This document shows positions 50,027-60,050 of a DNA stretch of 64,000 bases, in pieces. The first letter of the stretch is position 1; the number at the start of each line of letters is the position of its first letter. A program made the translations under genes and the position numbers. The stretch is from contig OZ257146.1 of NCBI GenBank assembly GCA_965279255.1, positions 3,782,001-3,846,000 of the forward strand, written 5' to 3'. The stretch is from CAMFLJ01 sp965279255 (GTDB lineage Bacteria > Actinomycetota > Acidimicrobiia > Acidimicrobiales > Acidimicrobilacustridaceae). The notes below the pieces were generated by a model. The model had not been told where the DNA came from. It did not search any database and worked only from the letters and a program-made list of their open reading frames with translations.

Positions 50027-51186
50027 TGACGGCACAGCGCGAGTGGTTCGAGAAGGACTACTACAAGGTCCTCGGCGTCTCGGAGAAGGCGACGCCGAAG
50101 GAGATCACGCGCGCCTACCGGAAGCTGGCGCGGGAGCTCCATCCCGACGCCAACCCCGACGATCCCACCGCCGAGGAGCGCTTCAAGGCGGTCGCGTCCG
50201 CGTACGACGTCGTCGGTGACGAGGCCAAGCGCAAGGAGTACGACGAGGTTCGGAAGCTCGGCCCCATGGGGGGCATGGGCTTCGGCGGCGGCCAGGGCCC
50301 CGGCGGGTTCACCCCCGGTCCCGGCGGCGCACCCGGAGGCTTCGGCTTCCAGGGCGCCGACCTCGGCGATCTCCTCGGTGGCCTGTTCGGTGGTGGGGGC
50401 GGTGGCCGTCGCGGTCGCGGCGGCGCACCCCGGGGCAGCGGCCCGCAGCGGGGCAGCGACCTCGAGGCCGAGCTGCACCTGCCGTTCCGCGAAGCGGTCG
50501 CCGGTGCCACCACCACCCTCCACCTCACCAGCGACATGCCCTGCGGCACGTGCCACGGTTCGGGGGCCCGTCCGGGCAGCGGCCCGACCACCTGCCAGAA
50601 CTGCAGTGGCCGCGGCGTGCTCGACGACAACCAGGGCATGTTCTCGTTCTCCACGCCCTGCCCGGCGTGCGGTGGCTCGGGCTCGGTCATCACCGACCCG
50701 TGCCCGACCTGTCGTGGCTCCGGTATCGAGCGGCGGCCGCGCGAGGTCAAGGTCCGGATCCCCGCGGGGGTCTCCGACGGCCAGCGCATCCGGCTCAAGG
50801 GCCGTGGTGGTGCCGGCCGCAACGGCGGCCCGGCGGGCGATCTGTTCGTCATCGTCCACGTCGAGCACGACGCCGTGTTCGGCCGCGACGGCCAGAACCT
50901 CACGCTGGTCGTGCCGGTCACCTTCGCCGAGGCCACCCTCGGCACCAAGCTCACCGTGCCCACCCTCGAGGGTGCCACGGTCACCCTGAAGATCCCCGAG
51001 GGCACGCCGTCGGGCAAGGTGTTCCGGGTGAAGGGGCGCGGCGTCGAGACCAAGAAGGCCAAGGGCGACCTCCTCGTCACCGTGCAGGTCACGGTGCCGA
51101 CCCATCTCACCGACGAGCAGCGGCAGGCGGTCGAGGCCCTGGCCGACACCCTCCCCGCCGCCTCACGAGAGCACCTGGGGGTGTAG
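50026..51186 (+). CDS. dnaJ: co-chaperone DnaJ
   Basis: A 386-residue type I Hsp40. The J domain has Y-Y-K-V-L-G-V and the H-P-D motif (L-H-P-D-A-N, about 38-43). A Gly-rich linker of about 70 residues follows. The zinc-binding region has four C-x2-C-x-G-x-G repeats (C-G-T-C-H-G-S-G, C-Q-N-C-S-G-R-G, C-P-A-C-G-G-S-G, C-P-T-C-R-G-S-G). The C-terminal substrate-binding domains complete the protein. It starts at GTG overlapping the grpE stop by one base. A longer upstream reading would run through grpE and is rejected. Confidence 0.96.
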   Translation: MTAQREWFEKDYYKVLGVSEKATPKEITRAYRKLARELHPDANPDDPTAEERFKAVASAYDVVGDEAKRKEYDEVRKLGPMGGMGFGGGQGPGGFTPGPGGAPGGFGFQGADLGDLLGGLFGGGGGGRRGRGGAPRGSGPQRGSDLEAELHLPFREAVAGATTTLHLTSDMPCGTCHGSGARPGSGPTTCQNCSGRGVLDDNQGMFSFSTPCPACGGSGSVITDPCPTCRGSGIERRPREVKVRIPAGVSDGQRIRLKGRGGAGRNGGPAGDLFVIVHVEHDAVFGRDGQNLTLVVPVTFAEATLGTKLTVPTLEGATVTLKIPEGTPSGKVFRVKGRGVETKKAKGDLLVTVQVTVPTHLTDEQRQAVEALADTLPAASREHLGV

Positions 51187-51189
51187 CCG

Positions 51190-51612
51190 ATGCCGATGGA
51201 CCCGAACGATCCCCGTGCCGCCCAGATCCGGGCGGTGTACGTCATCTCGGTGGCCGCCGAGCTGGCGGGCGTGCACCCGCAGACGCTTCGCATCTACGAG
51301 CGCAAGGGCCTGCTCGAGCCGGCCCGCACGCAGGGCGGCAGCCGTCGCTACAGCGAGGCCGACATCGATCACCTGCGCCGCATCCAGGCCCTCACCGACG
51401 AGGGCCTCAACCTGGCCGGCGTCAAGCGGGTGCTCGCCCTCGAGGCCCGCGTGGCCGAGCTCGAGGCCGAGCTGGCCCGGGTGCGCCACGAGGCCGCCGA
51501 CGCGGTCTCCGAGGCCCACCGCTCCTACCGCCGCGATCTCGTGCCGGTGCGCCAGGCGGTCACCCGCTACGACGACGCCGCCACCGTCATCCGCCGCCTC
51601 GCCGGCCAGTAG
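51190..51612 (+). CDS. hspR: MerR-family heat-shock repressor HspR
   Basis: A 140-residue MerR-type protein. The helix-turn-helix has V-Y-V-I-S-V-A-A-E-L-A-G-V-H-P-Q-T-L-R-I-Y-E-R-K-G-L, followed by R-R-Y-S-E-A-D-I-D-H-L-R-R-I-Q and N-L-A-G-V-K-R-V-L. The C-terminus is a coiled coil that continues about 30 residues past the usual HspR end. HspR represses the dnaK operon and clpB with DnaK as corepressor. It is the last gene of the operon, 3 bp after dnaJ. Confidence 0.92.
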   Translation: MPMDPNDPRAAQIRAVYVISVAAELAGVHPQTLRIYERKGLLEPARTQGGSRRYSEADIDHLRRIQALTDEGLNLAGVKRVLALEARVAELEAELARVRHEAADAVSEAHRSYRRDLVPVRQAVTRYDDAATVIRRLAGQ

Positions 51613-51632
51613 CCCCTCCTCTCCCTGTTCCT

Positions 51633-51687
51633 CCGTTCTGGTGGAGATCCACCCTCCGAACCCGGAGGTGGATCTCCACCAGAACGG
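51633..51687. terminator. terminator of the dnaK operon, 21-bp perfect stem
   Basis: The 21-nt arms at 51633-51653 and 51667-51687 (starting CCGTTCTGGTGG and ending CCACCAGAACGG) pair without mismatch, around a 13-nt loop that contains a further TCCG/CGGA stem. It lies 21 bp after hspR. The stem is unusually long and regular for a terminator. Confidence 0.8.
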
Positions 51688-51712
51688 GGATTTCGGGGTC
51701 CGGGCGGGAATC

Positions 51713-51739
51713 AAAGTTGACAATGGGATTGTTAACTTT
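51713..51739 (+). promoter_or_regulatory. inverted repeat in the clpB promoter
   Basis: AAAGTTGACAAT and ATTGTTAACTTT form a 12-bp inverted repeat with one mismatch and a 3-bp spacer. It encloses TTGACA (51717-51722), a good -35 hexamer. It ends 40 bp before the clpB start. It is AT-rich in GC-rich surroundings. Probably the binding site of HspR or another heat-shock repressor, although it is not a standard HAIR sequence. Confidence 0.6.
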
Positions 51740-51779
51740 CAGGTACGCACCACTCTGTTGAAGGAGAGACGCCGAAGAG

Positions 51780-54260
<2,481 letters not shown>

Positions 54261-54284
54261 CGCCCGCTGGAACAGGAATCGAGT

Positions 54285-54316
54285 GAAGGGCAGCCGGTCC
54301 GGGCCGGCTGCCCTTC
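54285..54316 (+). terminator. terminator of clpB (first of a near-identical pair)
   Basis: GAAGGGCAGCCGG and CCGGCTGCCCTTC (13 bp) enclose a TCCGGG loop. The same hairpin recurs at 56762 with its loop-closing base pair changed from G-C to A-T. Confidence 0.8.
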
Positions 54317-54347
54317 GCCGCGCTCCGCGTGGGTCGTCCGGCCCGAA

Positions 54348-54363
54348 TGTCACGCAGTGTGAC
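54348..54363. promoter_or_regulatory. short inverted repeat upstream of the TQXA gene
   Basis: TGTCAC and GTGACG-type ends give GTCAC-N5-GTGAC (54349-54363). The arms are short, so it is only a possible operator in the gap between the clpB terminator and the duplicated leader. Confidence 0.25.
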
Positions 54364-54434
54364 GGTTGTCCTGGCGATCCGGCACCCAGAGCGCGAGGGT
54401 GCAGATGCCCCACCACATCCTGTTGGGGACCCGA

Positions 54435-54499
54435 GGAGCGTTGATCCGCCCGGCTGACTGGTTGCCTGAGCCGGGCGGGGAGCAGTGGCGAAACCGGCC
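54435..54499 (+). promoter_or_regulatory. candidate structured RNA leader, copy 1 (pseudoknot)
   Basis: It begins GGAGCGTTGATCC and contains a perfect 9-bp stem CCGCCCGGC (54446-54454) / GCCGGGCGG (54470-54478). The 15-nt loop includes CTGGT (54458-54462), which can pair with ACCGG (54493-54497) in the following GCGAAACCGGCC. A second copy occurs at 55863 with the same order of elements. It ends 57 bp upstream of a wall-protein gene, so it is likely transcribed as its 5' leader. It matches no riboswitch family I can identify with confidence. Confidence 0.6.
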
Positions 54500-54555
54500 T
54501 CAGTCAGCAGCGTCCGGAGCACCCTGTGCCCGGACGACGACGACGGGAGGTCGCC

Positions 54556-55719
54556 ATGAGATCCCCGACCATGCGCTCCACACGGGTCGCCGCAGCAGTG
54601 ATCGCGCTGCTGATGTTCCTCGGCGCGTCCGTGTTCGTCCTCGCCGGGCCGGCTTCGGCCACGTCGAGCGTCGTGCCGAAGGGTGCGGCCATCGGCGGCA
54701 ATGTCGAAGGCGACTGGCACGGTGCCACCCACACCTACTGGGCCGGCCTCATCGGGGTCGACACCGACGGCGACGGGTCGGTCGACGCCTACGCCTACTG
54801 CATCGACCTGGGCACCCACCTCGTGATCGACCGCACCCACGAGGAGGGGACCTGGGATGCCGCCAACGTCCCCAACCTCGGTGAGATCACGTGGATCCTC
54901 CACCACTACCCGGCCTCGGCGGCCACCTCGGCGACCACCGCCAAGGCGGTCCAGGCCGCCATCTGGCACTTCTCCGACGGCTTCGACCTGGCCACCACCG
55001 ACACGGGCAACTCCGATGCGGTCATCGACCTCTACCAGTCGATCCTCACCGACGCGGTGGCGGTCCCGGAGCCCGAGCCCACCCTGCAGATCACCCCGAG
55101 CGTCGCGTCGGCCGATGCCGGCGAGGGCGTGGTGTTCGACGTGGTGACCACTGCCCCCGGACCTGTCGCCCTCACCCTCACCGGCGCTCCCGCCGGTGCA
55201 CGGATCGTGGCGGCGACCGCCGGTGCGTGCGACACAGACGGCCCCTCGATCACCGAGGTCGCGGCCAACTCCCAGGTGTGCGTGGTCTCGCCCGTCGCCG
55301 GCGGTCCCGCCGTGCTCCACGGTGAGGTCACCGAGGCGGTCGCCACCGGTCGGGTCTTCCTCCGGGACGGCTCGCAGAAGCTGATCTTCGCCGGAGGCGG
55401 TTCGGTGTCGGCCACCGCCGAGGCCGAGCTCACCTGGGTGGTCCCGACCACCACGACCACCACGACGGCCCCCACCACGACGACCACCACCACGGCGCCC
55501 ACGACCACCACGACGGCCGCGCCGACCACCACGACCACCGATGTCGAGGTGCTCGGCACCGTCCAGACAGCGGCGCCCGCCGTGCAGGCCGAGGGCGAGC
55601 TGCCCTACACCGGCAGCGACACCGGTGCTCTGGTCATGGCCGGTCTGGCCGTGGTCCTCGGTGGCGCCGCGCTGGTCACCCTGGCCCGCCTGCGCACCCG
55701 ACGGATGCTCGAGCGGTAG
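54556..55719 (+). CDS. thioester-domain (TQXA) LPXTG-like cell-wall protein
   Basis: A 387-residue exported surface protein. The signal peptide ends near A-G-P-A-S-A (about 35). The thioester (TQXA) domain covers about 40-160, with Y-C-I-D-L (Cys82) and A-V-Q-A-A-I-W-H-F (Gln133), the pair that forms an internal Cys-Gln thioester used for covalent adhesion. A beta domain of about 130 residues follows, then a Thr/Pro-rich stalk, the segment E-V-L-G-T-V-Q-T, the sorting motif L-P-Y-T-G (349-353), a membrane helix and an R-R-M-L-E-R tail. GGAGG is 5 nt upstream of the ATG. The sortase is not in the window. It shares stalk and sorting end with the protein at 56011. Confidence 0.85.
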   Translation: MRSPTMRSTRVAAAVIALLMFLGASVFVLAGPASATSSVVPKGAAIGGNVEGDWHGATHTYWAGLIGVDTDGDGSVDAYAYCIDLGTHLVIDRTHEEGTWDAANVPNLGEITWILHHYPASAATSATTAKAVQAAIWHFSDGFDLATTDTGNSDAVIDLYQSILTDAVAVPEPEPTLQITPSVASADAGEGVVFDVVTTAPGPVALTLTGAPAGARIVAATAGACDTDGPSITEVAANSQVCVVSPVAGGPAVLHGEVTEAVATGRVFLRDGSQKLIFAGGGSVSATAEAELTWVVPTTTTTTTAPTTTTTTTAPTTTTTAAPTTTTTDVEVLGTVQTAAPAVQAEGELPYTGSDTGALVMAGLAVVLGGAALVTLARLRTRRMLER

Positions 55720-55732
55720 CCGTCCGAGTCCC

Positions 55733-55771
55733 ATCCGATCGGCCCACCCGACACCAGTGGGCCGATCGGAT
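55733..55771 (+). terminator. terminator of the TQXA gene, 15-bp perfect stem
   Basis: ATCCGATCGGCCCAC and GTGGGCCGATCGGAT pair without mismatch around a 9-nt loop, 14 bp after the stop codon. Confidence 0.78.
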
Positions 55772-55804
55772 CATTCGCCCGCGCAGTGCGCACGAGCTGT
55801 AGCC

Positions 55805-55854
55805 AGAACATCACTATGAGTGGTAGAACATCTCTGTCGTCACCGCCATAGGGT
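55805..55854 (+). promoter_or_regulatory. promoter with two AGAACATC direct repeats
   Basis: AGAACATC occurs at 55805-55812 and 55825-55832, 20 bp apart (two helical turns). The second copy covers the -35 region, 16 bp upstream of a TAGGGT -10 (55849-55854). The predicted transcript start (about 55861) falls at the first base of leader copy 2. The spacing suggests a dimeric activator or response regulator. Confidence 0.55.
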
Positions 55855-55862
55855 GGCGATGG

Positions 55863-55930
55863 GGAGCGTTGATCCGCCCGGCGATGAACTGGTCGCTTGA
55901 GCCGTGCGGGGAGTGAGAGCGAAACCGGCC
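55863..55930 (+). promoter_or_regulatory. candidate structured RNA leader, copy 2 (pseudoknot)
   Basis: It repeats GGAGCGTTGATCCGCCCGGC and the end GAGCGAAACCGGCC of copy 1. The stem is CCGCCCGGC (55874-55882) / GCCGTGCGG (55901-55909) with one mismatch. The loop has changed in length and sequence but keeps ACTGGT (55888-55893), able to pair with ACCGG (55924-55928). It ends 80 bp upstream of the second wall-protein gene. Confidence 0.6.
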
Positions 55931-56010
55931 CCAGACCGATCGGTCCCACCGGTCGACCGTCTGACGTGGTCGACTTGTGGCACCTGGTTCTCCCGGAAGG
56001 CCTCCCCGCC

Positions 56011-56736
56011 ATGTCACGAACCACCGTCTCCCCTCGTCGCCTCGGGCTCGTCGCCACGGCCGCGTTCGTCGTGGCCGGCGTCGTCGCCCTCCTCGGCTCC
56101 ACCACGGCGGCCTCCGCCGCCGGGCTGCCGCTCATCTCGCTCAACAACGAGACGGCACCCGCCGGTCAGCCGGGGGTCGACTGCCCCAACGACGGCGTCG
56201 CCTACTGGCACTTCGTGCTCGCCCCGAACAACGGCACGTCGTCGGTGATCACCGTCATCCTGAACCTCCGCACGGGCGCCGACACCACCGAGAGCCTGAA
56301 CTTCACCGGTGACCAGCTCGTCCTCAACGGTGGCCAGACCGACAACCTCTTCGTCGCCGTGCCCGCCGGCCACAGCCTGGGCGACCTCGTCGCGCTGGGC
56401 TCCTACGCCACCTACAACGGCAAGGTGCCGAACGAGTTCAACCTGAGCCACACCTGCGACGGCAGCGTGGCCACCACCACCACGACCGCGGCGCCGACCA
56501 CCACCACGGCTCCGCAGACCACCACCACCGAGGGCGCCCAGGTGCTGGGCACGGTCCAGACCTCCTCGACCGCCGGCCCCGAGGTCCTCGGCGCCGTCCA
56601 GGTCTCGAGCGAGCTGCCGTACACCGGAGTCAACACCCTCCCGTTCCTGATCACGGGCATCTCGATCCTCGTCGTCGGCGGCATCCTCGCCGGGCTCGCC
56701 CAGCGCCGCCTGGCCGGGTCGCACGACGCCTCGTAG
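56011..56736 (+). CDS. LPXTG-like cell-wall protein, second of the pair
   Basis: A 241-residue exported protein. It has a signal peptide (cut near S-A-A-G), a beta-rich domain of about 115 residues with two Cys (V-D-C-P, H-T-C-D) probably in a disulfide, a Thr-rich stalk, and E-L-P-Y-T-G (L-P-Y-T-G at 202-206) followed by a membrane helix and R-R-L-A-G tail. Before the motif it contains V-L-G-T-V-Q-T and again V-L-G-A-V-Q-V, the same linker as the TQXA protein. There is no thioester motif. The domain is unknown to me. It may be a spacer, ligand-binder or backbone unit shown together with the TQXA adhesin. Confidence 0.8.
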   Translation: MSRTTVSPRRLGLVATAAFVVAGVVALLGSTTAASAAGLPLISLNNETAPAGQPGVDCPNDGVAYWHFVLAPNNGTSSVITVILNLRTGADTTESLNFTGDQLVLNGGQTDNLFVAVPAGHSLGDLVALGSYATYNGKVPNEFNLSHTCDGSVATTTTTAAPTTTTAPQTTTTEGAQVLGTVQTSSTAGPEVLGAVQVSSELPYTGVNTLPFLITGISILVVGGILAGLAQRRLAGSHDAS

Positions 56737-56761
56737 GGCGCACACCGCACTCCTCCGGGAA

Positions 56762-56801
56762 CGCGAAGGGCAGCCGATCCGGGTCGGCTGCCCTTCTCGC
56801 G
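56762..56801 (+). terminator. terminator of the second wall-protein gene (pair of 54285)
   Basis: GAAGGGCAGCCGA, loop TCCGGG and TCGGCTGCCCTT repeat the clpB terminator with a compensatory A-T pair. Flanking CGCG/CGCG extends the stem across a small bulge. Confidence 0.8.
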
Positions 56802-56845
56802 TCCGGGCGGGAGTGGTCGCCTTCGAACGGATGGCGCGGACCGAC

Positions 56846-56851
56846 TACTGT
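56846..56851 (+). promoter_or_regulatory. purA -10 element
   Basis: TACTGT with TTCGAA about 18 bp upstream (56822-56827) forms a plausible promoter. It leaves a leader of about 60 nt before purA. Confidence 0.4.
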
Positions 56852-56918
56852 TCCCCGGTTCCCTCGGGAGCAGGTGCCGGCGCTCGCGCGGGCACGACCA
56901 GCTATCAAGGAGCACGCC

Positions 56919-58199
56919 GTGCCAGCCACCGTCGTCGTCGGAACCCAGTGGGGTGACGAGGGGAAGGGCAAGTTCACCGATCTCGTCGCCAAGGAGATGC
57001 ACCTCGTGGTGCGCTACCAGGGCGGCCACAACGCCGGTCACACGATCGTCGTCGACGGTGAGAGCTTCGCCCTGCAGCTCGTCCCCAGCGGGATCCTCTA
57101 CGACCACATCACCCCGGTGATCGGCAACGGTGTCGTCGTCGACCCCCGCGTGCTGCTCACCGAGCTCGACGTGCTCGAGGCCAAGGGCGTCGACACCAGC
57201 CGGCTCAAGGTCAGCGGCAACGCGCACCTGATCCTCCCGTACCACCAGGAGCTCGACAAGCTCACCGAGCGGCGCCTGGGCAAGAACAAGGTGGGCACGA
57301 CCAAGCGCGGCATCGGCCCCGCCTACGCCGACAAGGCCTCCCGCGTGGGCCTGCGGGTGCAGGACCTCCTCGACCCCAAGATCTTCCGCGAGAAGCTCGA
57401 CGTGGTGCTGAAGGAGAAGAACGCCATCCTGGCCAAGGTCTTCAACCAGCTCCCGCTCGACGCCGACGAGATCGCCGACGTCTACCTGGGCGAGTGCGCC
57501 CCCCGCATGGAGCCGATGATCACCGACTCGGTGAACCTCGTGCACGACGCCCTCGAGGCCGGCCAGCACGTGCTGCTCGAAGGGGCCCAGGCCACCTTCC
57601 TCGACCTCGACCACGGCACGTACCCGTTCGTCACCTCGTCGAACCCGGTGGCCGGCGGCGCCTGCACCGGCGCCGGCATCGGCCCCCGCTACATCGACCG
57701 GGTCATCGGCATCGCCAAGGCCTACGTCACCCGCGTCGGTGCCGGGCCCTTCCCCACCGAGCTGTTCGACGAGATCGGCGAGCACCTCGTCGACGTCGGC
57801 CACGAGTACGGCACCAACACCGGTCGTCGCCGCCGCACCGGCTGGTTCGACGCCGTGATGCTGCGCCATGCCGTGCGCCTCAACTCGCTGTCGGAGCTGG
57901 CCCTCACCAAGCTCGACGTGCTCGACACCCTCGACACCGTCAAGGTCTGCGTCGCCTACGACGTCGACGGCGAGCGGGTCACGCACCTGCCGTACCACCA
58001 GTCGGTGCTGCACAAGGCGAAGCCCGTCTACGAGGAGCTGCCCGGCTGGAAGACCGACCTGTCGGCGCTGACCCGCCGCGACCAGCTCCCGAAGGAGGCC
58101 CTCGACTACGTGGCCTTCCTGGGCGAGCAGGTCGGCGTGCCGATCAGCCTCGTCGGCGTGGGCCCGGGCCGCGATCAGTTCCTGCACTTCGACGCCTGA
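56919..58199 (+). CDS. purA: adenylosuccinate synthase
   Basis: A 426-residue PurA. It has the GTP/IMP site G-T-Q-W-G-D-E-G-K-G-K, then G-G-H-N-A-G-H-T and E-G-A-Q-A-T-F-L-D-L-D-H-G-T-Y-P-F, and R-V-G-A-G-P-F-P-T-E. It converts IMP and Asp to adenylosuccinate with GTP. The GTG at 56919 has AAGGAG upstream and gives the family N-terminus. First of a purine cluster; purD follows after 36 bp. Confidence 0.97.
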   Translation: MPATVVVGTQWGDEGKGKFTDLVAKEMHLVVRYQGGHNAGHTIVVDGESFALQLVPSGILYDHITPVIGNGVVVDPRVLLTELDVLEAKGVDTSRLKVSGNAHLILPYHQELDKLTERRLGKNKVGTTKRGIGPAYADKASRVGLRVQDLLDPKIFREKLDVVLKEKNAILAKVFNQLPLDADEIADVYLGECAPRMEPMITDSVNLVHDALEAGQHVLLEGAQATFLDLDHGTYPFVTSSNPVAGGACTGAGIGPRYIDRVIGIAKAYVTRVGAGPFPTELFDEIGEHLVDVGHEYGTNTGRRRRTGWFDAVMLRHAVRLNSLSELALTKLDVLDTLDTVKVCVAYDVDGERVTHLPYHQSVLHKAKPVYEELPGWKTDLSALTRRDQLPKEALDYVAFLGEQVGVPISLVGVGPGRDQFLHFDA

Positions 58200-58235
58200 T
58201 CCACGGCGCGGACGAACACCTCGACGGGAGGACGG

Positions 58236-59465
<1,230 letters not shown>

Positions 59466-59530
59466 CCGGGGAGCGGTGGGCGGGCGGGTAGGCCGATCCC
59501 ACGAGCACCGACCGGTCGGGTCGAGAGCCG

Positions 59531-59536
59531 TACAGT
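59531..59536 (+). promoter_or_regulatory. -10 element of a probable leaderless promoter (purE)
   Basis: TACAGT is followed by 7 nt and the ATG at 59544. No ribosome site is present. Confidence 0.5.
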
Positions 59537-59543
59537 CGAGGCC

Positions 59544-60050
59544 ATGGAACTGGGATCTCGGACAGACGTGAGCGTCGGCGTGGTGATGGGCTCGACCTCG
59601 GACTGGCCCACCATGCGTGCGGCGGTCGACGTCCTCGAGGAGTTCGGTGTCCCCCACGAGGTGGGCGTGGTGTCGGCCCACCGCACGCCCGACCTCCTGT
59701 TCGACTACGCCAGCGGCGCCGCGGCGCGGGGCCTGCGGGCCGTGATCGCCGGGGCGGGAGGCGCCGCCCACCTGCCGGGGATGCTCGCCGCCAAGACCAC
59801 GGTGCCCGTGCTGGGGGTGCCCGTCCGCTCGTCCGCGCTCTCGGGCGTCGACTCGCTCCTGTCGATCGTGCAGATGCCCCGAGGGGTTCCCGTGGCCACC
59901 TTCGCCATCGGCGAGTCAGGGGCCGCGAACGCCGCGCTCTTCGCTGTCGCCCTGCTCGGGCTCACCGACGAGGCCCTCCGGGCCCGGCTCGAGGAGTTCA
60001 GGTCGCGCCAGTCGACGGTGGCGCTGGAGAGCCGGCTCCCGCCGGAGTGA
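59544..60050 (+). CDS. purE: N5-carboxyaminoimidazole ribonucleotide mutase
   Basis: A 168-residue class I PurE. It has V-V-M-G-S-T-S-D-W, V-V-S-A-H-R-T-P and I-A-G-A-G-G-A-A-H-L-P-G-M, the CAIR-binding site. It turns N5-CAIR (product of PurK) into CAIR. The last 53 bp overlap the 3' end of the convergent purK gene, so these two partner genes are tail-to-tail here and not a purEK operon. Confidence 0.95.
   Translation: MELGSRTDVSVGVVMGSTSDWPTMRAAVDVLEEFGVPHEVGVVSAHRTPDLLFDYASGAAARGLRAVIAGAGGAAHLPGMLAAKTTVPVLGVPVRSSALSGVDSLLSIVQMPRGVPVATFAIGESGAANAALFAVALLGLTDEALRARLEEFRSRQSTVALESRLPPE

Noticed and set aside
54435..54499. Assignment of the leader to a known c-di-AMP (ydaO) or c-di-GMP (GEMM) riboswitch
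   Set aside because: The T-G-A-T-C-C...GGGGAG start is reminiscent of ydaO, but the GGGUGAAUC-type core and later conserved segments are missing. The GEMM tetraloop receptor pattern does not fit either. Left as unknown.
55440..55545. Threonine-codon repeats in the wall-protein stalks as a DNA repeat element
   Set aside because: The ACC/ACG runs encode the Thr-rich stalk and are explained by the protein.
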